From Oasisia sp. SBJ-2009 (Eukaryota; Annelida; Polychaeta; Sabellida; Siboglinidae), in the NCBI GenBank assembly GCA_964017155.1, contig OZ024865.1:21117402-21181401 (forward strand): 64,000 nucleotides of DNA, given 5' to 3'. Both the position numbers and the translations under genes were made by a program. Shown here piece by piece: positions 35,535-50,700 of the stretch. The notes beneath the pieces are model-generated. The model searched no databases. It was not told the DNA's origin and saw only the letters and a program-made list of their open reading frames with translations. Positions within the stretch are counted from its first letter, which is position 1, and each line of letters starts with the position of its first letter.

Positions 35535-38107
35535 GATAAACGCGGGTACACGTGGCTACACGCGGCCACACTCGGTCACACGCTGACACACGCGGGTACA
35601 AACAGTCACACTCGGACACACGCGAACACAATTTGGAACACGAGGATACATGCTGACATACGCGGGCACACGCGGACACACGCGAACACTCGCAAACAAG
35701 CGCGGAAAGAAGCGTACACTCGCAGACACACGCGAACACACGGGATCACACCGGGGTACACGTGGACACACGCTAAAACTAATGGATATATGCGGAAACA
35801 CGTGACACACGAAAACACACGCGGACTCACGCAGACAAACGAGGATACGCACTGGTACACGCGGACACACGTGGACAGACGGGAACACACGGAGACACAC
35901 GAGAACACACGCGGGCACACGCGTGTACACACGAACAATAATGGATACACGCGGTAACGCGGGACCAAGACGAACACACTCGGACACACGCGGTCTCACG
36001 CGGACATACACGAACACACGTGTATACTCGCGTTAAGACGTGGACACACATGAACACAAGCGGGAACACGTGGACACACGCGGACACATTGGACACAAGC
36101 GGACACACGGGAACACACGCAGACACTCGAGGAAACACGCGGACAAAAGAAGTCACACGCGAACTTACACGGGCACACGTGGACATAATCGGACACGCAG
36201 GAAACACGAGGACAGACGGTAACATACCACACACACGCGGACACACGCGAACATTTATGGATACCCGCGGCTACACTGGACACACGAGAACACACGCGGA
36301 CATAGGCGGTCACACGCGGACACACACGAAAATACGCGGACACAGAAGGACACATGCGGATACGAGCTGGTTCACCGGACACACGTGGACAGAGTGAAAC
36401 ACGGGGAAACACGAAGGCACACGCGAATATACACGGGCACACTTTAACCCACGCGGACACACTGGAAAGACGCCGACACACGAACACACGCACACATCCG
36501 CGGACGCTCGCGGACACACGCCGACACACGCGGATAAACGCGGTTACACGTGGTTGTACGCGGAAACACTCGGTCGGACGCGGACAAACTCGGACACACG
36601 CGGACACACGCGGACACACGGGGACACACGCGGACACACGCGGAAACACGCGGACACACGCGGACACACGCGGACACACGCGGACACACACGAACACACG
36701 TGGACGCACGCGTTCACACGTGCACCCACGGGAACACACGCGGCAAATATGGACACACGAGGACGCACTGGACCCACGCGGACAGACGGGAACACACGCG
36801 GATACACGCGGATACACGCGGATACACGCGGATACACGCGGACACGCGTGGACACACGTGGACAAACGCGGACACACGTGTTTACATTCGGACACCCACG
36901 GACACACGCGGACACCCGCGGACACACGCGAACATACGTGGATACACGCGGATACACGCAGATACACGCGGACACCATGGGAGATATATGGATACACGCG
37001 GACACACGCGTATACACGAAGACACACGTGGACACACGGCGAACACACATGGACAGCTGCGCACATAAACGGGCACACGCGGATACACTCGAACACTTGC
37101 GAACAAACGCGGAAACATAGGGACACACGCAGGAACACGCGAACATACGCGGGCACGCGTGGACACACGGGAATACCCTGGACACATTCGGACAGACGGG
37201 AACGCACGCAGACACTGGCGAACACTCGCGAACACACGAGTTCACAACTGGATACACGCGGGTACACGGGAACACTTATGGATATACGCTGTAAAACTGG
37301 ACACAAGGGAACACACGCGTAAACACGCGATCAAACAAGGACAAACGAACACAGGCGGAAACACCTGGAAACACGGCCACACGCGGACACACACGGATAC
37401 GCGCGGGTACACCCGGACATACGGAGAGAGACGGGATCACAAGCAGACACACGCGAACAAACGAGGACAGACGAGAACATACGCAGACACAGGCGAACAC
37501 ACGCGAACACATGGGAACACACGGGGCACACGTGGACACACGCGGTCATACGCGAACACTTATTGACACACGAGGTAACACGGGACACAAGCGAACACAC
37601 GCGGATACACGCGAAGACACGCGGACAAACGCGTGCACACATGGAAACACATGGACACACGCGGACACACGCGGACACACGCGGACACACGCGGACACAC
37701 GCGGACACACGCGAACACACGCGGACACACGCGAACACATTTGAAAACACGCGGACACACGGGAAACACGCGGACAGACTAGACCACGCGCAGACACACG
37801 TTGTGACAAGCAGATATGAGCGGACACATAGGAACACACGCGGACTCAAGTGGTTAGACGCAGACCCACTCGGTTGCACGTGGACACACCCGAACACACG
37901 TTCACAGAAGCGGACACACGCTGACACACGCGGGCACACGCGGGCACACGCGGTCGCACGCGGACTCACGCGGACAAACGCGGATAAATACGGGTACACG
38001 TGTTTATACGAGGACACAGGTGGAACAAAGGCAGACACAGGCGAACACACGGGAACACACGGGGGCAAACATGGATACACGCGGATACACGCGAACACTG
38101 ATGGGTA
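35535..38107 (-). repeat. Large direct segmental duplication, copy 1
   Basis: Matches 55952-58107 in the same order and orientation, with shared rare words such as GTATACTCGCGTTAAGACG, CACACGCGGCAAATATGG and GTTAGACGCAGACCCACTC. Copy 2 lacks about 380 bp equivalent to roughly 37215-37600. Past 38107 copy 1 continues in satellite, while copy 2 is interrupted by the Gypsy LTR. Confidence 0.85.
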
Positions 38108-39109
38108 TACGCGGTGACACGGGACACACGCGGACACACGCGGTTACGCGCGGGTACACGCTGATACACGTGGACAGACGGGAACACACGCAGACATACG
38201 CGAACTCACGCGGGCACACGCAGGCACACGCGAACTTACTCGAGCACACGTGGTCACACGCGAACACACTGGACACAGGCGGACTGATAGGAACACACGC
38301 AGACAAAAGAGAACACACGGGAACACACGGGGCACACGTGGATACACGCGGATACATGCGTACACTTATGGATATACGCGGTAACATGTGATTCACGCGG
38401 ACACACGCGGAAACGCGCGGGTACACGCTAACACACGTGGACAGACGGGAACACACGCGGACACACGCGAAACATTATGGATACACGCGGTAATACGGTT
38501 TCACGCAGACACATACGAACACACGTGGATACTCGCGTTAACACGTGGATACAAGCGGACACACGCGGACAAACGCGGACACAGGCGGATACTAGCGGGT
38601 AAACGCGAGTACACGTGGCTACACGCGGACACAATCGGTCACCAGCGGACACACGAGGGCACAATCGGACACACGCGGACACACGGACACACGCGGACAC
38701 ACGCGGAAACACGCGGACACACGCGGACACACGCGGACACACGCGGACACACGCGGACACACGCGGACACACGCGAACACACGGGGACACACGCGGACAC
38801 AAGCGGTCATATGCGGTCACACGCGAACACTTATGGACAAAGGCGGAAACTCGCGCACCCACACACACGCACACCCGCAGTGACACGCGGATGCACACGA
38901 AAACACGCGGACACAGGCTACCACACGAACACATGAGAACACACGTGGACACACACGGACACACTGGACACACGCGGTGACACGCGGACATACACGGACA
39001 AATACGAACACACGCGGACATACATGTTTACACGCGGACACCTTCGCTCATACGCGAACGAACGCAGACACACCCGGAAAAACGTGGACACACGGGGACA
39101 CATGTGGAC

Positions 39110-39360
39110 ACACGAGGTAACACGGGACACACGCGGAAACACGCGCACACACGAGGACACACGCGAACACATTTGAAAACACGCGGACATACTGGAAACA
39201 CGCCGAAACACCCGGCCACACGTGGACTCACGCGAACACACGCGAACATACGCAGACACATACGGACACAAGTGGACACACGTGGCCATAGGTGGACACA
39301 CGCGGTAACACGCAGACACACGGGAAACAGGCGGATTTATGGGGGTCACACATGGACACA
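39110..39360 (-). repeat. Inverted near-identical copy of 15835-16083
   Basis: Base-by-base reading of 39121-39360 against the reverse complement of 15835-16074 gives two mismatches in 240 positions. Neighbouring sequence on both sides no longer aligns at this level. Confidence 0.9.
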
Positions 39361-40404
39361 CACGGACACACATGGTGACACAACGACATACGCGGATACA
39401 TACGAACACCCGCGGACAAACAAGGTTACACGCGGACACACTTGGGCACATGCGGACACACGCGGAAACACTGGACACAAGCGGAGACACGCGGAAACAC
39501 ACGGGCAAACCCGGAAACACGTGGATACACGCGGACACTCGCAGTGACACGCGGACGCACACGAAAACACGCGGACACACGCGACCACACATGTAGACAC
39601 AGGAACTCACGCGAACACACGCTGACACCTGCTCACAGACGAGGGAACACACGCGGACACACGTGGACTCTCGTGGAGAAATGCGATGACACGCGGATAC
39701 ACACGAAAACGCGGAGTCACACGCGACCACTCTTGGACACACACGAATACACGCGAACATACGCGGACACACGCGAACACACACGAACACTGGCGGACAC
39801 ACGCGCTCACATGCGGAAAAAAGCGAAGACACACGGGCACACGCGGACACACGCGAACACACGCGAACACACTGGACACACGCGGACACCCGCAGTGACA
39901 CGCGGATGCACACGAAAACACACGCTGACACATGCTGACACACGCGGGCACACGCGGACACACGTGGACACACGCGTACACACGCGATCACACGCGAAAA
40001 CACGCGAACTCACGCGGACACTCGCGAAAACACGTGGGAACAGGCGGACACACGCGAACATACGCGAAAATACGCGGGAGCATGGGGACACGCTGGGCAC
40101 AAGCGGACAGACGGGGACACACGCGGACAGATGGGGTGACATGTTAGTCATATACGAACTCATACGAACAAAGCATAAACACGCGGAATAATGCGACCAC
40201 ACGCGCTCACACGCGGTCAAACGCGAACACACGCGGGCACACGCGGACACACGCTAACACACGCTAAAAACGCGAACACGCGCGGAAACATGCGGACACA
40301 CTGGACAAACACGGTGACACGCGGACATACACAAACAAATACGATCACACGCGGACATACATGGTTACACGCGGACAACCTCGCTTACACGCGAACACAC
40401 GCAG

Positions 40405-40650
40405 AAAACTGTATTGTGTCCAGGGGGATGCAATATAATTTTGAGGCCTGCCCTGAATGAAGCAAGGCACACGAAACGAATGGAGGCCACCTAAGTTCAA
40501 CGTTTGTCTTCGCCCAGCCCGGGGCAGGAGAGGACACTGTGACAGCCACCAGGCCGGTTATCTCGAACCGGCAGTTCCGCTGTATTCGTTGACTTGGCAA
40601 CAGCGTTTGTCGGTACTTCTGTTGATTTTAACTAAATTTTCATCCCGCTG
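40405..40650 (+). repeat. Direct repeat A1
   Basis: Begins AAAACTGTATTGTGTCCAGG at the edge of the satellite and includes CGAAACGAATGGAGGCCAC and GAACCGGCAGTTCCGCTGT. About 90% like A2 by eye. Confidence 0.88.
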
Positions 40651-41362
40651 ACTTCATTGACTATACATCGCGGTGTTGTAACTCTGCGGGAATCCACTCT
40701 GCGATCATCACTTACATTTCCTGGTTGATCTGAGATACGTGCTGTTAATTGGACCTTTGCTCTGCGGAACTCCCTCCACGTTACGTACGTTTATTTCTTT
40801 TTTTGCGACACAATCAAGCTGTAGTGGTATGCTATGCTCGTTGTATGATGATTTTCGCGTGAGTTGACACCCCGGTGGGTGTTTGTTGCCATCGTTTCTT
40901 CTTCGAGCGAGTCACTTTAGCTACGGTTGCCTCGGTAAAAGAGGTGTTGATTGCTTGTTGCCTCAGTTCCTGTGAGATGTAATATAGGTGCCGCTGACAT
41001 ATCCTCACGTCCCTTTGAAGGTTTACGTTGTGTTTACACAACTATTTTTGTCTTGTCCTGGGCACGATCGCAGCTTTTGAATGTCAGGCTGTGTACGGTT
41101 AAGTCCTCTCGGCCTAGGGCGGGTGGGGTGTCCGACGCTGTCCAGGCGCCGGCTGGTTAACGCTATTTGACGACGGGTTAATTACTATTTGAACTTCGCC
41201 GCGGGGGCTCTGCCTTAGAAATACGGTTGAATTGCTCCTGGCGGGTGGTAAAGTCTACAGCCGCAGGTTGCGTCGTCCGGGGGCGCCGGGGATGTATATG
41301 CGATTGTCCCACGCTGTGCTGCTGGCTCTGCTGACTATAGTCTCGGGGTCTACATGTGTGTA

Positions 41363-41578
<216 letters not shown>

Positions 41579-42039
41579 TGATATGTGTCGCTGTGTCTGT
41601 GCAGGCTTGTGTGTATGTGTTTGTATATGTATATATATATATGTTTTTGTGTATGTATATGTATACATATATACCTGTGTATACGTTAGTACGCCCATGT
41701 TAACTACTGGACACGTCCGTGTACACACACACACCTTTTTTACCTAGCTTCCTTTACATGCCCCCTTGCGCGTCATCAAGCGGAGGTCAGTTTCACTGCT
41801 TCGGTCCCTGCCTACGGCTGAACAAGGGCCGTTTCTCTGCCTCGCGCTTTCTCCCACTCCGTTTAGTGGGCGCTATTTTGGACCCTCTCTGTTGCGCTTT
41901 TCAGTATCCTGTTCACTTCGCTATTATTTACACACCGGGATTAGCAGGGTGTTTCGTTTGCACTTTTTCATTTGTATGCATTTGGTTTATCTTTTTACGC
42001 GCGACGCACACCGAAGTACTTTCAGTGTGTGTCTTACCT

Positions 42040-43110
42040 CACTGAAACTCTCCCTGGCGCCAAGTATATGGCCGTAATATGCTAGGATAACAGAGTTATC
42101 GTCTGTTTCAGTTGTGCGTGATTTAGCTCAATGACTGGCGCCAAGTATATGGCCGTTATTTACTAGGAAAACAGAGGTGTCGTCTGTTTCAGCTGTGCGT
42201 GATTTATCTCATTGACTTGCGCCAAGAATATGGCCGTAATCTGCTAGGATAACAGAGGTGTCGTCTGTTTCAGCTCTGCGTGATTTACCTCACTGAGGCT
42301 CTCCCTGGCGCCAATTATATGGCCGTAATATGCTAAGATAACAGAGGTGTCGCCTGTTTCAGCTGTGCGTGATTTACCTCGTTGACTGGCGCCAAGTATA
42401 TGGCCGTAATATGCTAGGATAACAGAGGTGTCGTCTGTTTAAGCTGTGCGTGAATTACCTCCCTGACGCTCTCCCTGTCGCCAAGTATATGACCGTAATA
42501 TGCTAGGATAACAGAGGTGTCGTCTGTTTCAGCTGTGCGTGATTTTCTTCATTGACGGGCGCCAAGTATATGGCCGTAATATGCTAGGATAATGGAGGTG
42601 TCGTCTGTTTCAGCTGTGCTGTGCTGGCGACAAATATATTGGCCTTAATTTAATAATAACAATAATAATATCAGCATTTATATAGCGCCATAAATCCAAG
42701 TTACCTTTTTCGAAGGCGATGTTACAAGAAATCATAGAAAGATACCCAAAGTTAAAACTCATTAAATCATGACATCAAATATCGAAATTAGTTATCAAAA
42801 AAAGAAAACAACACAGAGAGGTGTCGTCTGTTTCGGCTTTGCGTGATTTACGTCACTGACGCTCTACGTGGCGCCAAGTTTATGGGCCGTAATATGCTAG
42901 GTTCTCAGAGGTGTAGTCTGTTTCGGCTGTGCGTTACTTGCCGCCGTGTTACATCGATGTTGTTACTGGCGCCAAGTGGGTTGGCAGTACCTGCGAGTCG
43001 TCGTCTGTTTCAGCTGTGTGTGTGTTTTGCCTGCGTCATACACGGCGGTTCGGCCTAGTGCCAAGTGTATTGCCGGATGTCATTTTCAGTTGTGCGTTCT
43101 TTGCCGGCGT
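42040..43110 (+). repeat. Minisatellite of 80-90 bp units
   Basis: At least ten diverged units carry TGGCGCCAAGTATATGGCCG, ATGCTAGGATAACAGAGG, GTCGTCTGTTTCAGCTGTG and CGTGATTTACCTCACTGA. The first seven (42040-42640) are regular. Later ones (about 42820, 42910, 43000 and 43080, and an isolated one near 43580) are more diverged. A LINE/SINE tail interrupts the array at 42643-42815. Confidence 0.88.
42643..42815 (-). mobile_element. LINE/SINE 3' tail inserted in minisatellite
   Basis: On the minus strand it reads GGCGCTATATAAATG followed by an ATTATT-type tail. GCGCTATATAAATG plus a short trinucleotide tail is a common 3' end of CR1-like elements and derived SINEs in invertebrates. Only about 170 bp is present. 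Confidence 0.55.
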
Positions 43111-45177
43111 GATACACATATGTCTACCTGGTGCCTATCCTCGGTCACCCAGGCTAGGTGAGGTGGCGGAATTTTAACCTCTCAACTCTGCCTGGGAAAT
43201 GATGGGCTGCAAGTGTAACCGCCAAAGCGGCCTTCTACCAGATTAGGGTCGTTACCCTGATTGCTTCCCAGGCCGTTTTTCAAATAACTAATAGAATAAA
43301 GACATTCTTTAGCAGTTATTGCTGTATTTTAAAAACTATTCAAAACATAAAACTTATACTACCACGAAACAAAAAACATGTCCGGTTGTTTCTTTTATGT
43401 ATTTAGCTGGATTAAGCAGAATCCATGACATGTGTGAGGCTTAGCCTCACACGGATCAATTTTACAGGCCGGCAAAGTTGCCAGAATGTCTTCTCGGCGT
43501 AGTTCTGCAGCCGCCCGACAGTCGGTTAAGCGAGACTCCCTGGCGTCATGTATATTGACCTATACATGCCAGTTGTCTGCGAAGCGTCGTCTGTTTCAGC
43601 TGTGTTTGTTCTGCTTACGTATTACACAGATGCTCTACCTGGCGCGAAGGATATTGACCGCCAGATTCCACTTCACACTCCGTTCACGACATTTATACGG
43701 TGCCGGCCGACATCCGCGCCGGTGTGCGTGTCACAATTGATTGGACGGGTGTTCACATCGTTCGGCCTGTGTTCGCATTGCTTGTTTTTGAACGGTGTTC
43801 ACATAGTTTGGGCGCACGTTGTGGTTGACGTGATTACTTTGATGCATGTCCGATTTGTTTGGGCGGCTCTTATTGTCAGGCACATGGGGTTATCCAACTC
43901 TAGGCCACTTGGTTTTGGGTGGTTGCTATGTTCGGGCTCGGCCTATTATGTATATGCCATGCCCACACTTTCTGCGCGCAGGATGTCGTCCGACCGCGGA
44001 TTTTGTCTACCCAGGTTTGACGTGTTTGGGCGCTTGGTGCGGTCTGCTCTTTTCTACGCATTTGCCCCATTTCTATATTCTGCATGCCTGTTCTGGGTGG
44101 ATCGTGTTTATGTGTCTTATTCATTTGTTTTGACGCATGTCCTGGAGGGTATAATCACTTTGGATTGCTGTCCTTATCTGGGACGTATGTTACGATGTGC
44201 CATCGTCTGCTCTAATGACCCGTGTCCACGTGGTTATAGTAGGTGTTTGTTTTCCAACACGTTTCTCATCTTCGATGGCCTTCTTGTTTCGGCGCATGTT
44301 ATTGGGTGTCTTTTTCCTGTGTTTATGTCTTTCTCTCGCCTGAGAAAGTTTGATGTATTATGAGCTTCCGGCTCTGTTATACGTGTTTTGGTGCGTGTTT
44401 TGTTATAACATGATTGATGCCCATGGACACTTCCATCTCGTTTAAGCGATTGTTACGGTTTGGCAGTGTCTATTACTGACCACTATCTAACATCTTTGGG
44501 TTCTTGATATGATGTCACATCTTATGTGTGTTTGATTATTTTATAATTCAATTATTTTTCATTCATTTTTTTCAAAACACGCAACATTAAAAAACATGCC
44601 ATCCGATTACTACTCGTATGTCGCATGGTACGCTTGAAGTACTATTCAGAACTATGTTTTGAAGACGAGTAGCCATGAAGTGCAACAATTATGTGTGTCT
44701 ACCCCTGTGAACCCTTTTCATAAAATTGTTACGTGGCGATTCTTAGTTTTGATTATCATGATGCTGTTACACAACACATACATACGTGCACACAACAATT
44801 GTTACTTTGTCGTTATAATCATGTGTGCTTACGTGGTGTTTTTGCCGATGGGAATATTCCTGTAATGGCGTTTCCTTGGGTGTTCGCGTGTGCGTGGACA
44901 TTGGGTGGTGTGGCATCATTTGCTCGCGCGACGCTATTCAACTTATATCTGCGCGTGATATGGTGCGACTTGCTCAGTGCATATGTTCCATGTCTGCACT
45001 GTTTCGGAGCATACGTTGGTCTCATTTGTCTAGCTTGCATTGTCATGATTTCGTGCACGTCTGCATGTGTGAATATGCCGTGTCTGTCTGCTTTGAACTT
45101 AATTACAGACGCGTTCCGTTATGTGTGTCGCCGTCTCACGGTTTTAGCTGCATGTACGTGGCCTTCTCTAGGAGAGG
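43111..45177. other. Interior of the 40-46 kb island, no gene recognised
   Basis: T-rich on the plus strand. Open frames of 271 codons (43548-44363) and 217 codons (44733-45386) exist, but they are Phe/Cys/Val/Leu-rich, match no family I know, and the second runs into the non-coding B1 repeat. I treat them as chance frames from base composition. A 9-bp inverted repeat (CCTGGGAA near 43190 and TTCCCAGG near 43265) is also present. Confidence 0.55.
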
Positions 45178-45551
45178 TGGGGTTGTTTTTCCCCCGTTAC
45201 AGTTTCTGTCAATGTATACTTTCGCTTAACGCATGTGTTTTCTGTCGATACACTATTATGCATTACATTGTATCAGTATACATGCAAGTAGCTGATTGTA
45301 CGAAAGGCTTTTTGTTGTACTTGTTGTTGTATTATAGCTTATCATTTACCATAATTCTGTATGTCTTTCGAGGTAAAATCAGCTGAGTGCACACTTCAAG
45401 TGAGCGCCAGGCAATCCAGTTGTAAATAAAATATCTATAATATGCCATATTACCATTACTAGGTATTTTGTGTCTTATTGATCTACCGTAACCAGAGCCA
45501 GGCCCAGCTGCAGTTTATTAGGGAGTATTAAGGGCACATTTACGAGTGGGA
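45178..45551 (+). repeat. Direct repeat B1 with polyadenylation signal
   Basis: Shares with B2 the words TTTCTGTCAATGTATAC, CACTATTATGCATTACATTG, CCAGGCAATCCAGTTG and AGTATTAAGGGCACATTTAC. Contains AATAAA at 45425-45430, consistent with the 3' end of a transcript. Confidence 0.85.
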
Positions 45552-45568
45552 GAAGGGCGCAGGCACGC

Positions 45569-45810
45569 AAAAACTGTATTGTGTCCAGGGGATGCAATAT
45601 AATTTTGAGGCCAGCCCTGAATGAAGCTATGCACACGAAACGAATGGAGGCCACATACGGGCAACGTTTGCCGTCGCCCAGCCCCGGGCAGGAGAGGGCA
45701 CTGTGACAGCCACCTGGCCGGTGACCTCGAACCGGCAGTTCCGCTGTATTCGTTGACTTGGCAACAGGGTTTGTCGGTACCTCTGTTGGTTTTAACGAAA
45801 TTTCCCGCCC
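45569..45810 (+). repeat. Direct repeat A2
   Basis: Second copy of A1, beginning AAAACTGTATTGTGTCCAGG. It starts 17 bp after the end of B1 and is separated from B2 by about 350 bp of sequence not seen elsewhere in the island. Confidence 0.88.
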
Positions 45811-46162
45811 GCCCTCCCTGTTTCTCGACTGGTGTGTACCCTTTTTAGGTTTGGTACTACATTGTGTGTTCATGTCTTACTTACACTAGTACAATTTCTA
45901 TATGTCTGCACATTATGCGGTCTGCCTTCAGTTGTGACTTATTTGGTGGTGTGTATATTCCTTACTGTTGTCCTTTGTGTACGCGTGTGCACCATCACTC
46001 ACGAAAGTAACGTACACAGTTTTATTTTATTATTTGACGCTTTTCCCTGCATTAGTTCAGTACATGAGGTTTGGCATTTTGCCTTTCATCCGCTGGTTGT
46101 TCAGCGATGAATGCAGGGTTTTTAGTGCGGGTACTCGTAAGAGTAGGTTTGTTGAGGGGGGT

Positions 46163-46527
46163 CGCGGGGGTTGTTTTCCCACTTTACGGTTTCTGTCAAT
46201 GTATACATTCGGTTAACGCATGTTTTTTTCTGTCGATACACTATTATGCATTACATTGTATCAGTATACATGCAAGTAGCTGATTGTACGTTAGGCTTTT
46301 TGTTGTGCTTGGATGCTTATCAGTTACCAGATTACTGTATGACTTTCGAGGTACAATCAGCCGAGCGCACAATTCAAGTGACCGCCAGGCAATCCAGTTG
46401 TAAATAAAATATCTAGATAGTCATATTACCCTTACTAGGTATTTTGTGTCTTATTGATCTACCGTAAACAGATCCAAGCCCAGCTGTAGTTTATTAGGGA
46501 GTATTAAGGGCACATTTACGAGTGGGA
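46163..46527 (+). repeat. Direct repeat B2 with polyadenylation signal
   Basis: Second copy of B1, with AATAAA at 46403-46408. It ends CACATTTACGAGTGGGA exactly where satellite block 4 begins. Confidence 0.87.
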
Positions 46528-47733
46528 AACACCCGGAAACACGTGGACACACGCGAACACATTTGAAAACACGCGGACACACTATACACACGCGGACAGA
46601 TGGGGACACAAACGGACAAAGGCGGTGACATACAAAAACAGGCGGACACACGTGGTTACACGCGGACACACTCGATCACATGCGGACACACGCGTACCAA
46701 CCCGGACACTCATGGTCAAACGCTGACACAAGAGGACACACCCGCAAACACGCGGTCACACGCGAACACTTATGGACACACGTGGTAACACAAGGCACAC
46801 GCGAAAAGAAGCGAACACACGCAATGACACGCGGACACATGCGAACACACGCGAACACACGCGGACACGTGCGGACACATGCGGGCGCAGGCGGCCACAC
46901 TCGGACACACGTGGAGACAGGCGGACACAAACGACCTCACGCGGACACACGAGAAAACACGCGAACACACGCGAAAATACGCGGACACACTGGACACAAG
47001 CGGCCAGACGGGGACTTACGCGGACACACGCGGTGACACGTGGGCATACGCGGACAAATACGAACACACGCGGACTCACGTGACCACACCCGGAAACACT
47101 CGGTCGCACGCGGAAAGACGCGGGCACACTCCGACACTCGTGGACACACGCGGACACACGCGGACACACGCGGACACACGCGGACACACGCGGACACACG
47201 CGGACACACGTGAACACACGCGAACATACGTCGACACACGCGGACACACTGGAATCACGAGGAAACACCGGCCACACCTGGACCCACGCGAACACACGCG
47301 AACACACGCAGACACATACTGACACAAGTGAAAGCACGTGGACACACGTGAACACACGTGGAAAGACGTGGACACACGCGGACACACTGGAAACAGGCGG
47401 ACTTAAGGGGCCACACATGGACACAGGCGGTCACACCTGGTGACACAAGGACATGCGCGGATACATACGAACACACGCGAACAAACATGGTTACACGCTG
47501 ACACACTCGGTCACATGCGGACACACGCCGACACACCCAGAAACACATGGACACACGCGGAAACACTAGGTCACACGAGGAAAAACGCGGACACTCGCGG
47601 ACACACGCGGAAAGACGCGCACACGCTCGGACACATGCTGTCACTCGCGAACACTTATGGACACTCGCGGTAACACAGATAAACACGTGGACACACGCAG
47701 TCACACGCGAACACACTGAACACACGCGGAAAC

Positions 47734-50700
47734 ACGCGGTGACACTCGAACATACCCGGACACATACGAACACACGCTGACATACATGGTTACACGCGGA
47801 CACACTCAGTCACACGAGGACACACGAGGACACACGGGGACACACGCGGACACAAACGGGTACGCGCGGGTACACCCGGACACACGGAGACACACGGGAT
47901 CACACGCAGACACATGCGAACAAACGATGACAGACGAGAACATACGCAGACACACGCGTACACACGCGAACACATGCGAACACACGCGAACACACGCGAA
48001 CACACGCGAACACTTATGGACACACGAGGTAACACGGGACGCAATCGAACACACGCGGATACACGCGAAACACCCGCGAACAAACGCGTGCACACGTGGA
48101 CACACGCGGACACACGCGGACACACGCGGACACACGCGGACACACGCGAAAACCTTTGCAAACACGCGGACACACTGGACACACGCGGACAGACGGGACC
48201 ACGCGCAGACACACGCGGTGACAAGCATACATGCGCTGACACATACGAACACACGCGGACTCAAGTTGTTACACGCAGACACACTCGGTTACAGGTGGAC
48301 ACACCCGATCACACGTTCACACAAGCGGACACACGCTGACACACGCGGGCACATGCGTTCGCACGTGGGCAAACGCGGACAAACGCGGATAAATGCGGGT
48401 ACACGTGTTTACACGCGGCACACTTGGAAACACCCGTTCACACGTGGACACACGCGAACACACGCGGGCACACATGGACAAAGGCGGACACACTGGACAC
48501 ACGCGGGCAGACAGGGACACATGCTGACACACGCGGTCACACGTGAACACCCATGGACACACGCGGTAACACAGGAGACACGCGAACACACGCAGACACA
48601 CGCAAACACACGCGTACACACACGGGCACACGTGGAAACACTCTCGCTCTCTCGCTCTCTCTCCCTCTCTCGCTCTCTATCTCGCTCTCTCGCTCTTTCC
48701 CTCTCTCCCTCTCCCCTCTCTCCCTCTCTCCCTCTCTCCCTCTCTCCCCCTCTCCCCTTCTCCCCCTCTCCCCCACTGGACACTCGCGGACAGACGGGTA
48801 CACGCGCAGACACACGCGGTGACACGCGGACATGCGCGGACACATTCGAACACACGCGGACTCAAGTGGTTTCACGCAGACCCACTCGGTTGCACGTGGA
48901 CACAACATAACACACTTTCACACACGCGGACACACGCTGACACACGCGGACACACGCGGTCGCACGCGGACACACTGAACATACGCGGACAGAAGGGAAC
49001 AAGTGCAGACACACGGGGATACATGTGGACACACACAGTCACACGCGAACACTTATGGACACACGAGGTAACACGGGACACAAGCGAACACACGAGGATA
49101 CACGCGAAACACACGCGGACAAACGCGTGCATATGTGTACACACGCGGACACACGCGGACACGCGGTGACACTCGAACATACCCGGACACATACGAACAC
49201 ACGCTGACATACATGGTTACACGCGGACACACTCAGTCACACGAGGACACACGAGGACACACGGGGACACACGCGGACACAAACGGATACGCGCGGGTAC
49301 ACCCGGACACACGGAGACACACGGGATCACACGCAGACACATGCGAACAAACGATGACAGACGAGAACATACGCAGACACACGCGTACACACGCGAACAC
49401 ATGCGAACACACGCGAACACACGCGAACACACGCGAACACTTATGGACACACGAGGTAACACGGGACGCAATCGAACACACGCGGATACACGCGAAACAC
49501 CCGCGAACAAACGCGTGCACACGTGGACACACGCGGACACACGCGGACACACGCGAAAACCTTTGCAAACACGCGGACACACTGGACACACGCGGACAGA
49601 CGGGACCACGCGCAGACACACGCGGTGACAAGCATACATGCGCTGACACATACGAACACACGCGGACTCAAGTTGTTACACGCAGACACACTCGGTTACA
49701 GGTGGACACACCCGATCACACGTTCACACAAGCGGACACACGCTGACACACGCGGGCACATGCGTTCGCACGTGGGCAAACGCGGACAAACGCGGATAAA
49801 TGCGGGTACACGTGTTTACACGCGGCACACTTGGAAACACCCGTTCACACGTGGACACACGCGAACACACGCGGGCACACATGGACAAAGGCGGACACAC
49901 TGGACACACGCGGGCAGACAGGGACACATGCTGACACACGCGGTCACACGTGAACACCCATGGACACACGCGGTAACACAGGAGACACGCGAACACACGC
50001 AGACACACGCAAACACACGCGTACACACACGGGCACACCTGGAAACACTCTCGCTCTCTCGCTCTCTCTCCCTCTCTCGCTCTCTATCTCGCTCTCTCGC
50101 TCTTTCCCTCTCTCCCTCTCCCCTCTCTCCCTCTCTCCCTCTCTCCCTCTCTCCCCCTCTCCCCTTCTCCCCCTCTCCCCCACTGGACACTCGCGGACAG
50201 ACGGGTACACGCGCAGACACACGCGGTGACACGCGGACATGCGCGGACACATTCGAACACACGCGGACTCAAGTGGTTTCACGCAGACCCACTCGGTTGC
50301 ACGTGGACACAACATAACACACTTTCACACACGCGGACACACGCTGACACACGCGGACACACGCGGTCGCACGCGGACACACTGAACATACGCGGACAGA
50401 AGGGAACAAGTGCAGACACACGGGGATACATGTGGACACACACAGTCACACGCGAACACTTATGGACACACGAGGTAACACGGGACACAAGCGAACACAC
50501 GAGGATACACGCGAAACACACGCGGACAAACGCGTGCATATGTGTACACACGCGGACACACGCGGACACGCGGTGACACTCGAACATACCCGGACACATA
50601 CGAACACACGCTGACATACATGGTTACACGCGGACACACTCAGTCACACGAGGACACACGAGGACACACGGGGACACACGCGGACACAAACGGATACGCG

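Larger units (their letters stand above)
29910..40404 (-). repeat. Decamer satellite block 3
   Basis: A 10.5 kb block of decamers in the ACACACGCGG orientation. The same recurrent boxes as in block 1 appear reversed, for example CGCGAACACTTATGG at about 31800, 32618, 34127, 35264 and 38822. It contains a near-identical inverted copy of part of block 1 (39110-39360) and a segment duplicated in block 4 (35535-38107). Long open frames are artefacts of the stop-free unit. Confidence 0.95.

Noticed and set aside
43548..44363. 271-codon open frame as a possible gene
   Set aside because: T-rich strand composition explains the Phe/Cys/Val/Leu-rich peptide; no motif or homologue is recognised, and its first part overlaps remnants of the minisatellite.
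44733..45386. 217-codon open frame as a membrane protein
   Set aside because: Hydrophobic only because of base composition; its end lies in the non-coding B1 direct repeat, whose second copy is not open in the same way.
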